Shown: piece by piece, positions 26,934 to 35,714 of the stretch
Position numbering within the stretch: position 1 is the stretch's first letter
Layout: the number at the start of each line of letters is the position of its first letter
Assembly: GCF_900215205.1 (NCBI RefSeq)
Contig: NZ_OBDY01000003.1
Location: forward strand, 323,287 to 387,286
Length of the DNA: 64,000 bases
Direction: 5' to 3'
Origin: Paractinoplanes atraurantiacus
Lineage (GTDB): Bacteria > Actinomycetota > Actinomycetes > Mycobacteriales > Micromonosporaceae
Notes under the pieces: generated by a model
Told to the model about the DNA's origin: nothing
The model's input: only the letters and a program-made list of their open reading frames with translations
Databases searched by the model: none
Made by a program: the position numbers and the translations under genes

Positions 26934-28646
26934 TTATCGCTTCCTCGTTGTGAGCCAGATTGCCGTGGGGGCCAGGCAGACGGCCAGGTTCAAGCTGGGC
27001 CACAGCCACATCGCGCCGTCCACGTGATGCCCGATCGGCGCGCTGGCCAGCAGGACGGCATAGAAGGCCGCCCACACCAGCCCGTGCCGAAAGGTGCTCA
27101 GCCGGTCGGGGCTGGTCGAATCGCCCTTGGGAGTAACGACGAACCCGGCCCGGCGGCGCAGCACGGCCCCGACGTACGAGCTCACATAGACCGGCGCGCA
27201 CAGCGTGGACGCGATCATCCCGGTGAGCCCCGACGACCCGGCCACCTCGTGCGGCGAGACGTTGTGCCGCCGGTTGAACAGGTAGAGCCCCACCTGGAAG
27301 AGCGCGGCGTCCACGTACAACATCAGCCACACCTCGGCCGGCACCTGCACACCCTTGGCCCCGAGGATCAGATAGCAGGTCGCGTTCACGGCACCCAGCA
27401 CCCAGGCCAGCGCGGTCAGCGGGTAGTACGACATCAGCAGCCCGTAGTGCACGCTGCGCTTGAACCCGAGCCGCCACGCCAGCCGCCAGAACTTCGTCAC
27501 GACGACCTCGTCGGTGCCCCGCGACCAACGGTGCTGCTGGCTGAAATAGTCGGTCCAGGACGACGGCCCCTCACCGACCGCCAGCACGTCGGGCGTATAC
27601 ACCGACCGCCACCGCTTGCCGGTCTCCGGATTCTTGGCGGCGTGCACGGCCAGGCTGGTCGCCATGTCCTCGGTGATCGAGTCCTGCAACCCCCCAACTG
27701 CTTTCAGGGCATTGATGCGTACGGCGTTGTTGGTGCCCACGAGCATCGCGATGCCGTGCTTATTGCCTGCACGCTGCAGCAGCGAATGGAAAAGATATTG
27801 CTGCGACTCCGCCCACCGCGTGACCACGTTGTCGTAGTTGCCGTAGATCTGCGGCCCGACCACGAAGGCGACATCCTCGTCGTGGAAGTAGCCGAGCAGC
27901 CGCTCACAGAAGTTCGGCAGGGGCACATGATCCGGATCAACAGACACGAAGACGTCGTACGCGTCCCCGTGCCGATCCACCCAGGCGTTGTAATTGCCGT
28001 GCTTGGTGCGAGCCTTGAAAGCGCCGGATGCTTGGTTGTACGCCTCGACGCCCTTCCGCGAGAAATGGCGCACCCCGAGCCGCGCGCACATCCCCCGGAC
28101 GTCGTCGTCATCGCCTTCGTCGAGCAGCCACACCTCGTACACCCCGGCATGACGCACCTGCCGGGCCGCCCAGAGGGTCCGCTCGACCATGTCGATCGGT
28201 TCCTTGCCCGGCACGATCGTCGTCAGAAAGGCCACCCGGAGATCCGCCGGCGGCGTCAGGGGTTGCGGGTCACGTGCCCACAGCGTGGCCAGACACAGCG
28301 TGACCACATTGACCAGCCGAAACAGCTCGATCAGAGCGGTCGCCACGACCATGACAACGGTCGCACCGAACAGCCAGGGCCGCATGCCCCGATCAGGCAA
28401 CTCGATGGACGACACCAGCCAGAAGAAGAAGGTCGTCTCAAACGCAAACGCCAACACGGTAATGGCCAGCGTCGTCAGCGGCCGCCGCCTCGCAAGCCGC
28501 CGCATCCGTATCCGCGTGCCATCTCCCGCCGGCACGAGGGGCGCCCCAGCAAGCACGCTGTAGGCCGGATAGTCATACCGATTGGCAAACGTGACCGTCT
28601 CACCGGAGAGCGCGGGATGTACGGGCACCTTGACGCGACCCTGCAA
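26934..28646 (-). CDS. cslA: Cellulose synthase-like GT2 glycosyltransferase (CslA)
   Basis: This is a membrane GT2 enzyme of about 570 residues. Two N-terminal membrane helices (LTTLAITVLAFAFETTFFFWLVSS and FGATVVMVVATALIELF) precede a catalytic core with WLLDEGDDDDV, FVSVDPDHVPLPNF (DxD), SITEDMATSLAV (TED) and the processivity motif QQHRW. Four or five C-terminal helices follow. It should extend a beta-glucan and push it through the membrane, with GlxA and GH6 encoded immediately downstream. The start is uncertain: I chose TTG 28646, about 9 nt after GGGGAGG; TTG 28676 and GTG 28628 are alternatives. Confidence 0.95.
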   Translation of the reverse strand: MQGRVKVPVHPALSGETVTFANRYDYPAYSVLAGAPLVPAGDGTRIRMRRLARRRPLTTLAITVLAFAFETTFFFWLVSSIELPDRGMRPWLFGATVVMVVATALIELFRLVNVVTLCLATLWARDPQPLTPPADLRVAFLTTIVPGKEPIDMVERTLWAARQVRHAGVYEVWLLDEGDDDDVRGMCARLGVRHFSRKGVEAYNQASGAFKARTKHGNYNAWVDRHGDAYDVFVSVDPDHVPLPNFCERLLGYFHDEDVAFVVGPQIYGNYDNVVTRWAESQQYLFHSLLQRAGNKHGIAMLVGTNNAVRINALKAVGGLQDSITEDMATSLAVHAAKNPETGKRWRSVYTPDVLAVGEGPSSWTDYFSQQHRWSRGTDEVVVTKFWRLAWRLGFKRSVHYGLLMSYYPLTALAWVLGAVNATCYLILGAKGVQVPAEVWLMLYVDAALFQVGLYLFNRRHNVSPHEVAGSSGLTGMIASTLCAPVYVSSYVGAVLRRRAGFVVTPKGDSTSPDRLSTFRHGLVWAAFYAVLLASAPIGHHVDGAMWLWPSLNLAVCLAPTAIWLTTRKR

Positions 28647-28795
28647 AACCCACAGCCTCCCCCGAGCGCCCAACAACGTCCGGGGAGTCTTAGGGAGATT
28701 TCAGGCATCGCAACGCACACTTTGTCCGATATAGACGACCTTGCACCTCCCTCCGGCGCCGACGCGCCAATGATCGAGAGGTACGAAACTCGCGA

Positions 28796-29138
28796 GTGCC
28801 TCTGCCCGCGCTGAGAGCGGCGGCCCTTCGGTCGTGGGCGGAGCTCCTCGCTCTGGCGGACCCGGAGACGAACGGTGCCCGTCGCGTTTCTTCTGGTCCT
28901 CCGCGATATGCGCAGCAAGAGTGGCGAGGAGGATCCGCCCTGGCTCACCACGTCGCAGAAGCAGCGGCATGGATTCTCGGAGGACAGCTGGACGCGGGCG
29001 ACCAAGGAGCTCGAGTCCGACAACTTGCTGATCACGAAAAGGACGCCGCAGGGCAGGGAGATCGACTTCCGGCGGCTGAACGAGGAGCGGCGCCCCGGGA
29101 GCAGGTCCCGGGGCGCCGATGGGGTCAGTTGCGGGTGA
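28796..29138 (+). pseudogene. Remnant of a winged-helix-like DNA-binding gene
   Basis: Two coding-like fragments occur in different frames: LPALRAAALRSWAELLALADPETNGAR (from about 28798), then PVAFLLVLRDMRSKSGEEDPPWLTTSQKQRHGFSEDSWTRATKELESDNLLITKRTPQGREIDFRRLN (from 28875). Together they resemble the C-terminal part of a protein with a winged-helix domain, in which a helix-turn-helix (TTSQKQRHGFSEDSWTRATKELESDNLL) is followed by a wing. There is no matching N-terminus upstream, and the end runs into the converging GH87-like gene. A frameshifted, truncated remnant is the best reading. Confidence 0.45.
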
Positions 29139-32100
29139 TGGTGAACTGGGAGCCGGGCTGGATTACCACGTCTCCGGTGGCGGAATTGGTGATTGTCACG
29201 TTTGTCAGGGTGGCGTTTCCTCGTGCGCCGCTCATGGCCAGCACGCCCGCGCCGTTGTTCGACTTGTCGATGCGGACGTTGGTCACGGCGACGTTGGGCA
29301 TGTTGCCGCCGCCTGTCTTGAACTGGATGCCGTCGTATGTGGAGTCCAGGATCTCCGTGTCGCGGATCGTCACGCCGACGATGTCCTTCGATGACGGGAA
29401 CAGCGTGATGGCGCCGAACTCCTGGTCCTCGTTCCAGAAGACGCCGCCGGCCCGGTAGAGGCCGTTGTTGGCGATCAGCGTCGTCCCCGTGAAGGGCAGC
29501 GGGTCGTGGTCCGTGGCCAGCATGATGCCGGGGTAGTTCATCGTGTCGGCGATGATGTTGTTTTCGATGGAGTTGCCGAAGCCTCCGTAGATGGCCGCGC
29601 CGTTCGCCCGCCACGGCAACTGGATGGTGTTGTTGACGAAGTGGTTGTTCGAGGCCACGTCGACCGACGTGTCCTTGACGCGCGGGTTGGCCCAGACCGC
29701 CAGCGCGTCGTCGCCATTGGTGCGGAACGACGAGTTGAAGACCCTCGAGTTTCGGGTGCCGTTGCTGAAGTTGATGCCGTCCGCGTACGTGTCGCGGATG
29801 CGCATTCCCGTGAATTCGACGTTGTCGCCCGGGTTCCAGTAGGCCGGCGTGTCCGAGTAATCGCGGCCGACCCAGGCGCCGACGTTCGTGTGCTCGATCC
29901 AGACGTTGCTGATCTTCGTGTTCTTGCCGAGGCGGCCGTTGATGCCGTGGCCGCGGTTGGCCCTGTTCGTGGTCATGCCGAAGATGGCCAGGTCGGAGAT
30001 CTGCGTGTTGTCGTCGATGTCGAAGCCGACGTTGCCCTCGTGCGGGTGGTTGATGTTGCCGACCACGTTCTGCGGTTCCGTGTTCGTGTAGAGCTGCGTG
30101 TGCCACATGCCCGCGCCGCGGATGACCACGTTGCGGATGCCCTTCTGGTTCCACTGGCCGCGGGCCGGGTCCGGCGACAGGATCTTCTGTTCCTGGCGCC
30201 ATTGGCCGGCCGGGATCCAGACGCAGCTGATCACGCCGTTCTCGTCGTCGGTCACCGCGCGCTGGATCGCCGCCGTGTCGTCGAGGCCGTCGTTCGGCAC
30301 GGCGCCGTACGAGGTGATCGACGTGCAGCCGGCGGGCTGGGACAGGGCCGGTGCGACCTGTTCCAGGTCGACCAGGTCGATCACGTAGAACGCCGCGGTG
30401 TCACCGGCGTCGCGCTGCAATTTGAATCGGGTGCCGGCCGGATACGACGTGGACAGCAGCGCGTGCGATTCGTCGAAGAGGCGCCGCGCGTCGGCCGACG
30501 GCGTGTTCGACAGTGATTCCGTGTCGTCCGACGTGCCGTACAGCCAACTGTTGCGTGACGACAGGGTCAGCTTCTGCACGAACTGGTCGTTCGCGTAGAG
30601 GCTGATCGTCGCCGATTGCCCGCCACCGCCCGGTGCGTCCGGGATGGAGTTGCGGACGACGATCGAGTTGGCCTGGTTGGCCGACGTGAACTGCACGTAC
30701 TGGCCGGTCGCGGTCAGTCGCACCGATTTGCGGCCCGACGATTCCGTACCGAAATTGGTGTGCCCGAACGTCCTTTTCGCGTCCGCCTCGACCAGGGTTC
30801 CGGTGTACGTTCCGCTCTCCGCCTCATAGGAGACGTAGGGAACAGCCGCTCCGCGGCCCACCACGACCGATTGTGTACGCGTGTTGTTGTTCTCGTTCGT
30901 CTCGGCGACCACGTTCGTCGCGTCGGCGATGGCCGTGATCGTGGCCCCGCCGCTGGCCGCCGTCCACGTGCCGACGGTGACGGTGGCGGTCGCACCGGCG
31001 GCGATGGCCCCGGTGGTGGCGTTCAGCGTGGTGCTGCCGACCGTGACCCGGGTGACGGAGGCCGCGGCTGCACTCGTACCCCTGTTGTTGACCGCGACCG
31101 AGAAGCTCACCGGCGCACCCACCGCGGGGTTGGCCGGTGTCGGCGTCACGCTGGTGACCTGCAGGTCCGGGCCCGGCGCCTGGGCGACGACGAGCGGCGA
31201 CGACGCGGTCAGGGTGTTGTTGTCGTTGCTGAGCTCGGCCACCGTGTCGGCCGGGTCGACGACCGCGGAGACCTGGTAGCTGCCCTGGGCCCGGCGCCCG
31301 GCGTTGACCTGGACGGTCGCGGTCGCGCCGGCCGTCAGCGATCCGACATTCGCGCTTCCGACGACATTTCCATTCAGCCGTACGTCGACTGAAGTGGCCC
31401 CCGCGGTCGCGGAGCCCGCGTTGCGCACCGTGGCCGAGACGGTGACCGCCGTGGCCTCGTCCGGCGACGAGGGTGACCAGGTCACGGAGGTGACCGTCAG
31501 GTCGGGGTTGGGCGCCCACGTGCCGAGGACCTGGAGCTCGGCGACCTGGCCGCCGGGTGCCCCGGTGTTGCTGAAGAACTGGAGCTGGAGGTCGGCGACG
31601 CGGCCGGTGACCGGGATGGTCACGGTGTTGCCGCCGGCGAAGGCGTAGTCGGCTCGGGCCTTGAGCGAGGTGTAGCCGGAGGCGCCCTGGGCGCGGCCGA
31701 GGACCTGGATGCCCTGGGTGCGCGGGCCCCAGGCCGAGTCCGGGTTGAGCTTCACGACGACGCCGGTGACGTCGGCGTTGGCGCCGAGCCGCGTGGTCAG
31801 CGTGGCCGGGAAGCCGTTGGACTCCCAGTAGGTGGCCAGGTTGTTGTCGTTGGCGTCGGGCGCCGTGAAGTTGAAGACGCTCGAGGACGCCTCCATCGCC
31901 TTGCCCGCGGCCAGGTTCGTTCCCGAAGGAGGGGGTTCCTGGCCTCCGCTTACCCCATATATCTCCAGCTCGGACAATTGGGCCGCGGGCCACCCGCTGT
32001 TGGCGGTGATGGTGACACGGACATAACGGACGCTGGCCGCCGTGAAGTCGATGGTGACGGTATTGCCGGACGCCGGGTTGAAGGTCCGGCCGGCCGATCC

Positions 32101-32454
32101 GGACAAATCAGACCATGTGCTGTTGTTCGTGCTGCCCTGCACGCTGAGCGTCTGAGTACGGGTGGCCCAGGCCGACGAGGGCGGCAGCTTCAGCTTGACC
32201 TGGTCGATGGCGGTGGTGGCGCCCAGGTCGACCTGGACCCAGTGCGGGAAGGCGTTGTTCGGGCCCTCCCAGTAGGTGTCGGCGTTGCCGTCGTTGACGT
32301 TGGACGCCACGTACGGCCCGTTGACCGCGCTGGCCGCCGCCGCCTTGCCGGGGGCGAGGTTGGGGCCGCCCGCGGCGTGCGCCGCGCCCGGCGAGAGCCC
32401 GGCGGCGACCAGCACGGCCACCGCGACTCCGGCGAACAGTCGTCGTCTTCTCAT
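29125..32454 (-). CDS. Secreted multidomain GH87-like alpha-glucanase (mycodextranase/alpha-1,3-glucanase type)
   Basis: This 1109-residue protein starts at ATG 32454, with signal peptide MRRRRLFAGVAVAVLVAAGLSPGAAHAAG. Domain order by inspection: discoidin/F5-8C (about 30-165), a second discoidin-like domain (about 178-310), two CARDB domains (DLTVTSVTWSPSSPDEATAVTVSATVRN; DLQVTSVTPTPANPAVGAPVSFSV), a CBM6/35-like domain (YEAESGTYTGTLVEADAK), and a right-handed beta-helix catalytic domain (about 720-1109). In the last, GAGMWHTQLY, DGINFSNGTRNSRVFNSSFRTNGDDALAVW and RTNGDDAL with clustered Asp residues fit GH87. It should act outside the cell on alpha-glucans such as fungal wall or nigeran-type polymers. 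Substrate specificity is inferred. Confidence 0.87.
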   Translation of the reverse strand: MRRRRLFAGVAVAVLVAAGLSPGAAHAAGGPNLAPGKAAAASAVNGPYVASNVNDGNADTYWEGPNNAFPHWVQVDLGATTAIDQVKLKLPPSSAWATRTQTLSVQGSTNNSTWSDLSGSAGRTFNPASGNTVTIDFTAASVRYVRVTITANSGWPAAQLSELEIYGVSGGQEPPPSGTNLAAGKAMEASSSVFNFTAPDANDNNLATYWESNGFPATLTTRLGANADVTGVVVKLNPDSAWGPRTQGIQVLGRAQGASGYTSLKARADYAFAGGNTVTIPVTGRVADLQLQFFSNTGAPGGQVAELQVLGTWAPNPDLTVTSVTWSPSSPDEATAVTVSATVRNAGSATAGATSVDVRLNGNVVGSANVGSLTAGATATVQVNAGRRAQGSYQVSAVVDPADTVAELSNDNNTLTASSPLVVAQAPGPDLQVTSVTPTPANPAVGAPVSFSVAVNNRGTSAAAASVTRVTVGSTTLNATTGAIAAGATATVTVGTWTAASGGATITAIADATNVVAETNENNNTRTQSVVVGRGAAVPYVSYEAESGTYTGTLVEADAKRTFGHTNFGTESSGRKSVRLTATGQYVQFTSANQANSIVVRNSIPDAPGGGGQSATISLYANDQFVQKLTLSSRNSWLYGTSDDTESLSNTPSADARRLFDESHALLSTSYPAGTRFKLQRDAGDTAAFYVIDLVDLEQVAPALSQPAGCTSITSYGAVPNDGLDDTAAIQRAVTDDENGVISCVWIPAGQWRQEQKILSPDPARGQWNQKGIRNVVIRGAGMWHTQLYTNTEPQNVVGNINHPHEGNVGFDIDDNTQISDLAIFGMTTNRANRGHGINGRLGKNTKISNVWIEHTNVGAWVGRDYSDTPAYWNPGDNVEFTGMRIRDTYADGINFSNGTRNSRVFNSSFRTNGDDALAVWANPRVKDTSVDVASNNHFVNNTIQLPWRANGAAIYGGFGNSIENNIIADTMNYPGIMLATDHDPLPFTGTTLIANNGLYRAGGVFWNEDQEFGAITLFPSSKDIVGVTIRDTEILDSTYDGIQFKTGGGNMPNVAVTNVRIDKSNNGAGVLAMSGARGNATLTNVTITNSATGDVVIQPGSQFTITRN

Positions 32455-32619
32455 GAAGGCCTCTGTTCTGCAGATGCCGGCCGCCAGGGTTCGGGGGTCC
32501 TGACGGCCGGCCGGGGATGGAGGGGAGTCCTGCCCCGAAGATTCGGCCGTCTCCATGAAAATTGCGTGGAGCCTGCCGAGTTTTTTCGTGAGCAGGCATC
32601 CAAGGTTTCAGATGTGTGA

Positions 32620-33684
32620 CTATTTCGTCAACGGGTGCGGGAACGACACCTGAACCCGGAGGCCGTCGTGACCGGTCGAGGAGGCCGCGATGACCCCGTC
32701 GTGGGCGCGGGTGATCGAGCGGGCGATCGACAGGCCGAGGCCGGCGCCGCCGCTGTGGTCGATGCGGCCGCCGTGCAGCCGGCGGAACGGCTCGAACAGT
32801 GCCGACACCTCGCTCGGCGGCACGTCGTCGCCCGTGTTCGCCACGATCAGGGCGGGATCGTCGCCGACCCGTACGTCAATGGTCCCGCCTTGGCGGTTGT
32901 ATTTGATCGCGTTCTGCACGAGGTTGGTGACCAGGCGCTCCAGCAGCACCCGCTCGCCCTCGACGACCCGCGGGCTCAGCTCGCTGGTGATCGTCACGCC
33001 GGCCTCGTCCGCCCGCGACCGGTGGGCTTCGAGCACCTCGGCCGTGATCTCGTCGAGCCGCAGCGGCGAACGGGCCAGCAGGCCGCGATCGCTCTCGCTG
33101 AGCACCAGCAGGCCCTCGATCAGGCGCTCGTTGCGCTCGTTGGTCTCCAGCAACTGGGCCGTGAGCAGGGACAGCTGGTCCTCGCTGAGGGTGCGGGCCA
33201 TGCCGACCTCGATCAGCGTGCGCTGCACGGCGAGTGGGGTGCGCAGCTCGTGGGAGGCGTCCGCGGCGAAACGCCGCTGAGCCTCGTAGCCGACCGCGAT
33301 GCGGTCCATCATGTCGTCGATCGCCCGGCCGAGCGCGCCCACCTCGTCCTTCGCCTCGGGCCGCAGGCGATAGCCGAGGTTCTGCGGGCCGACGTTCGCG
33401 ATCACCGGGATCATCGTCTTCAGCGGGGCCAGGCACCACCGTACGGCCAGATAAGCCGCCGCCAGAAGCGCGACCAGCACGATCGTCACGGTGAGAATTG
33501 TCGGGATGCTCGGATGGCGGAACAGCTGCCGGCAGACGGCCGACGGGCTGTCCGGGCCCGGAGTGACACACCACGACGGCCCGAAATCGTGCCACAAGGT
33601 CAAAAGCTGATCGGCCATTTCCCGTACGAACAGGGAGGCGAGCAGAAGCAGGGCGCACAGCGCCGTCACGCGGCGGCGGATCAT
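32620..33684 (-). CDS. Sensor histidine kinase
   Basis: This 354-residue protein starts at ATG 33684, overlapping the response-regulator stop (ATGA). Two membrane helices (about 7-22 and 62-82) flank a short exported loop with two cysteines (SWCVTPGPDSPSAVCRQ). A HAMP-like linker precedes the H-box FAADASHELRTPLAV, the N-box LVTNLVQNAIKYNRQGG, and G-boxes IVANTGDDVPP and GGAGLGLSIARSI. The small sensor loop suggests detection of an envelope signal. It pairs with the OmpR-type regulator encoded immediately upstream. Confidence 0.95.
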   Translation of the reverse strand: MIRRRVTALCALLLLASLFVREMADQLLTLWHDFGPSWCVTPGPDSPSAVCRQLFRHPSIPTILTVTIVLVALLAAAYLAVRWCLAPLKTMIPVIANVGPQNLGYRLRPEAKDEVGALGRAIDDMMDRIAVGYEAQRRFAADASHELRTPLAVQRTLIEVGMARTLSEDQLSLLTAQLLETNERNERLIEGLLVLSESDRGLLARSPLRLDEITAEVLEAHRSRADEAGVTITSELSPRVVEGERVLLERLVTNLVQNAIKYNRQGGTIDVRVGDDPALIVANTGDDVPPSEVSALFEPFRRLHGGRIDHSGGAGLGLSIARSITRAHDGVIAASSTGHDGLRVQVSFPHPLTK

Positions 33685-34340
33685 GAACCGAGTCGGTATC
33701 CCGCGCGCGGCACGGTGTGGATCACCGGCGGATCGCCCAGCTTGCGCCGAAGGGTCATCACGGTCATCCGCACGGTGTTGGTGAAGGGGTCGGCGTGCTC
33801 GTCCCAGGCCTGCTCGAGCAGGTCCTCGGCGCTGACCACCTGCCCGCCGGCGCGCAGCAGGACGTGCAGCACGGCGAACTCCTTGGGTGACAGCGAGAGG
33901 ATCTGGCCGTCGCGGCTGGCCGTGTGCCGGGCGACATCGAGCACCACGCCGTCCTGCTCCAGGACAGGAGGAAGAGCTGGTCCCGTACGCCTCGACAACG
34001 CCTGCAACCGGGCGACCAGCTCGGCGAAGGCGAACGGCTTGGTCAGGTAGTCGTCGGCGCCCAGGCCCAGCCCTTCGACCCGGTCCCGGATGCCGGCCGC
34101 CGCGGTCAGCAGCAGGACCCGGGTCGGCTGCTCCTGCTGCCCGATCCAGCGGCACACCTCGTCACCCGTGCGGCCCGGCATGTCGCGGTCGAGCACGGCC
34201 ACGTCGTAGCGGTTGACGCCGAGCCGTTCGATGGCCGCCTCGCCGTCGTAGACCACGTCGACGGCCATGGCCAGCCGCCGCAGGCCCTCGGCCACGGTGT
34301 CGGCCAACACCCGTTCGTCCTCCGCCACCAGCACTCGCAC
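33681..34340 (-). CDS. OmpR/PhoB-family response regulator
   Basis: This is a protein of about 219 residues. The receiver domain has VRVLVAEDERV, phospho-acceptor Asp in VAVLDRDMPG and LTKPF. The C-terminal winged helix contains LSLSPKEFAVLHVLLRAGGQVVSAEDLLEQAWDEHADPFTNTVRMTVMTLRRKLGDPPVIHTVPRAGYRL. I start at GTG 34340 because the family normally begins MRVLV(V)EDE; an ATG at 34376 would add twelve residues. The gene is divergent from the S1 protease gene with under 100 bp between them, so that protease is a reasonable candidate target. Confidence 0.94.
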   Translation of the reverse strand: MRVLVAEDERVLADTVAEGLRRLAMAVDVVYDGEAAIERLGVNRYDVAVLDRDMPGRTGDEVCRWIGQQEQPTRVLLLTAAAGIRDRVEGLGLGADDYLTKPFAFAELVARLQALSRRTGPALPPVLEQDGVVLDVARHTASRDGQILSLSPKEFAVLHVLLRAGGQVVSAEDLLEQAWDEHADPFTNTVRMTVMTLRRKLGDPPVIHTVPRAGYRLGS

Positions 34341-34430
34341 CGCGTCACGCTCGCACAGCTCGTATAAAGGATCCATAAGGGCGCTGCTGACGCCCGCCGG
34401 ACTGCCCGATCACCACCATCGTCTCCTGTG

Positions 34431-35273
34431 ATGAGATTTCTTTCCGTGGTGTTCGCCGCTTTGATGGTCATCTGTCCGGCTTCGCCGGCGGCGGCGATCG
34501 CGTACGGCGAAAACGCGCGGGACGGCGCCTACCCGTTCGCGGTGCTGCTGACCATGAAGGGGCTGCCGACGACCGACGGCGGCTCGCGGGACAGCTCGTG
34601 CTCGGGCGCGCTCATCGCCGAGCGCTGGGTGATCACCGCCGGTCACTGCTTCCGCGACGCCAACGGCAAGCGGGTCAGCCGCCCGGTCGCCGACGAGACC
34701 ATCGCCACGATCGGCCGGATCAAGGTCAACGGCAAGGGCGGTCATGAGGTACGGGTCGTGGAGGTCCGCCAGTCGGACACCCACGACGTGGCGCTGGCCG
34801 AGCTCGCCTCACCGGTCACCGGCATCACCCCGCTGCGTCTCGCGACGACGGCGCCGGCTCCGGGCGAGACGGTCCGCCTCACGGGATTCGGGCTGACGAC
34901 CAGAGATGGTGAGTACGTCCCGGTGTCGCGCCTGCAGACGGGGCGCTTCCGCATCGACCACGTCGGCGACTCCCTGCTCGAGACGACCGGGGTGGCCCCG
35001 CACGACGAGACGAGCCCGTGCCCGCACGACTCCGGCGGGCCGTACTTCCAGGAGCGCAAAGGTCAGGCTCCGGTGTTGGTGGCGGTGGTCAGCTCGGGGC
35101 CGGGCTGCCCGCACGCCGGTCCCGACCACAGCGCCCGGGTCGACAACATCAACGGCTGGATCACCACGACGATCACCACCGGGCCGTCGTCCTTCCCCGT
35201 GGGCTGGATCGTCGCTCTTGTCGTCGCGGCCATCGCGATCCTCTGGACCGTTCGCCGCCGTCGGCTACGTTGA
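34431..35273 (+). CDS. Exported trypsin-like serine protease with C-terminal membrane anchor
   Basis: This is a 280-residue protein. A signal peptide (MRFLSVVFAALMVICPASPAAA) is followed by an S1 fold with His in ITAGHC, Asp in HDVALAEL and Ser in PHDSGGPYF; paired cysteines include SSCSGAL...GHC. A C-terminal membrane helix (VGWIVALVVAAIAILW) and a basic tail (RRRRLR) anchor it. The arrangement resembles mycosin-like surface proteases in topology, but the fold is trypsin-type, not subtilisin. ATG 34431 is preceded by an in-frame GTG at 34428. Confidence 0.92.
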   Translation: MRFLSVVFAALMVICPASPAAAIAYGENARDGAYPFAVLLTMKGLPTTDGGSRDSSCSGALIAERWVITAGHCFRDANGKRVSRPVADETIATIGRIKVNGKGGHEVRVVEVRQSDTHDVALAELASPVTGITPLRLATTAPAPGETVRLTGFGLTTRDGEYVPVSRLQTGRFRIDHVGDSLLETTGVAPHDETSPCPHDSGGPYFQERKGQAPVLVAVVSSGPGCPHAGPDHSARVDNINGWITTTITTGPSSFPVGWIVALVVAAIAILWTVRRRRLR

Positions 35274-35278
35274 CCTTC

Positions 35279-35695
35279 GTGCTGGAAGAACGACCGTGGA
35301 AGCGGCCCCTGGGCGACGTCGCGGCGATCGTTTCCATCGGGGCGTTCTGGGCGGCGCACGACAACTGGATCGTCCAGCTGCTCTGCGCTCTCCTGATCGC
35401 CGGACTCGTAGCCGACCTCATCGTCGCCCTCCGGCCCCGGCGTGGCGTCACCGAGCCCGTGGCGCCGGCCGTCATCTCCCTGAGCCCGGGCGATGATCTG
35501 AAACTGGACGTCGGCCTCGGCGTCCTCGACATCCACATCAACGACCACCGCTACCGGGCCGAATACGACGAGGACGGCGAATCGGCCGGCGAGGCGATGG
35601 CGGCCGTCCAGGCTGAACTGCGGGCCGGGCGCACGATCACCGACCTGAACGCGTTCCTCGGGCCCACCCTCGTCTTCCGGGCCATGTCACGATAG
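35279..35695 (+). CDS. Small membrane protein of unknown function
   Basis: This 138-residue protein has two adjacent N-terminal membrane helices (LGDVAAIVSIGAFWAAHD and WIVQLLCALLIAGLVADLIVAL), then a soluble part (VISLSPGDDLKLDVGLGVLDIHINDHRYRAEYDEDGESAGEAMAAVQAELRAGRTITDLNAFLGPTLVF). I do not recognise the family. It begins 5 bp after the protease stop, so it is probably in the same transcript. GTG 35279 or TTG 35270 could be the start. Confidence 0.65.
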   Translation: MLEERPWKRPLGDVAAIVSIGAFWAAHDNWIVQLLCALLIAGLVADLIVALRPRRGVTEPVAPAVISLSPGDDLKLDVGLGVLDIHINDHRYRAEYDEDGESAGEAMAAVQAELRAGRTITDLNAFLGPTLVFRAMSR

Positions 35696-35714
35696 GTGCC
35701 CGCCCGGACATGGG

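Noticed and set aside
24879..28814. A 1311-codon open frame on the plus strand opposite cslA, glxA and cslZ
   Set aside because: Its translation is rich in Arg, His, Val and Gln without any domain, while the minus strand encodes three complete, recognised proteins; it is an antisense shadow caused by high GC.
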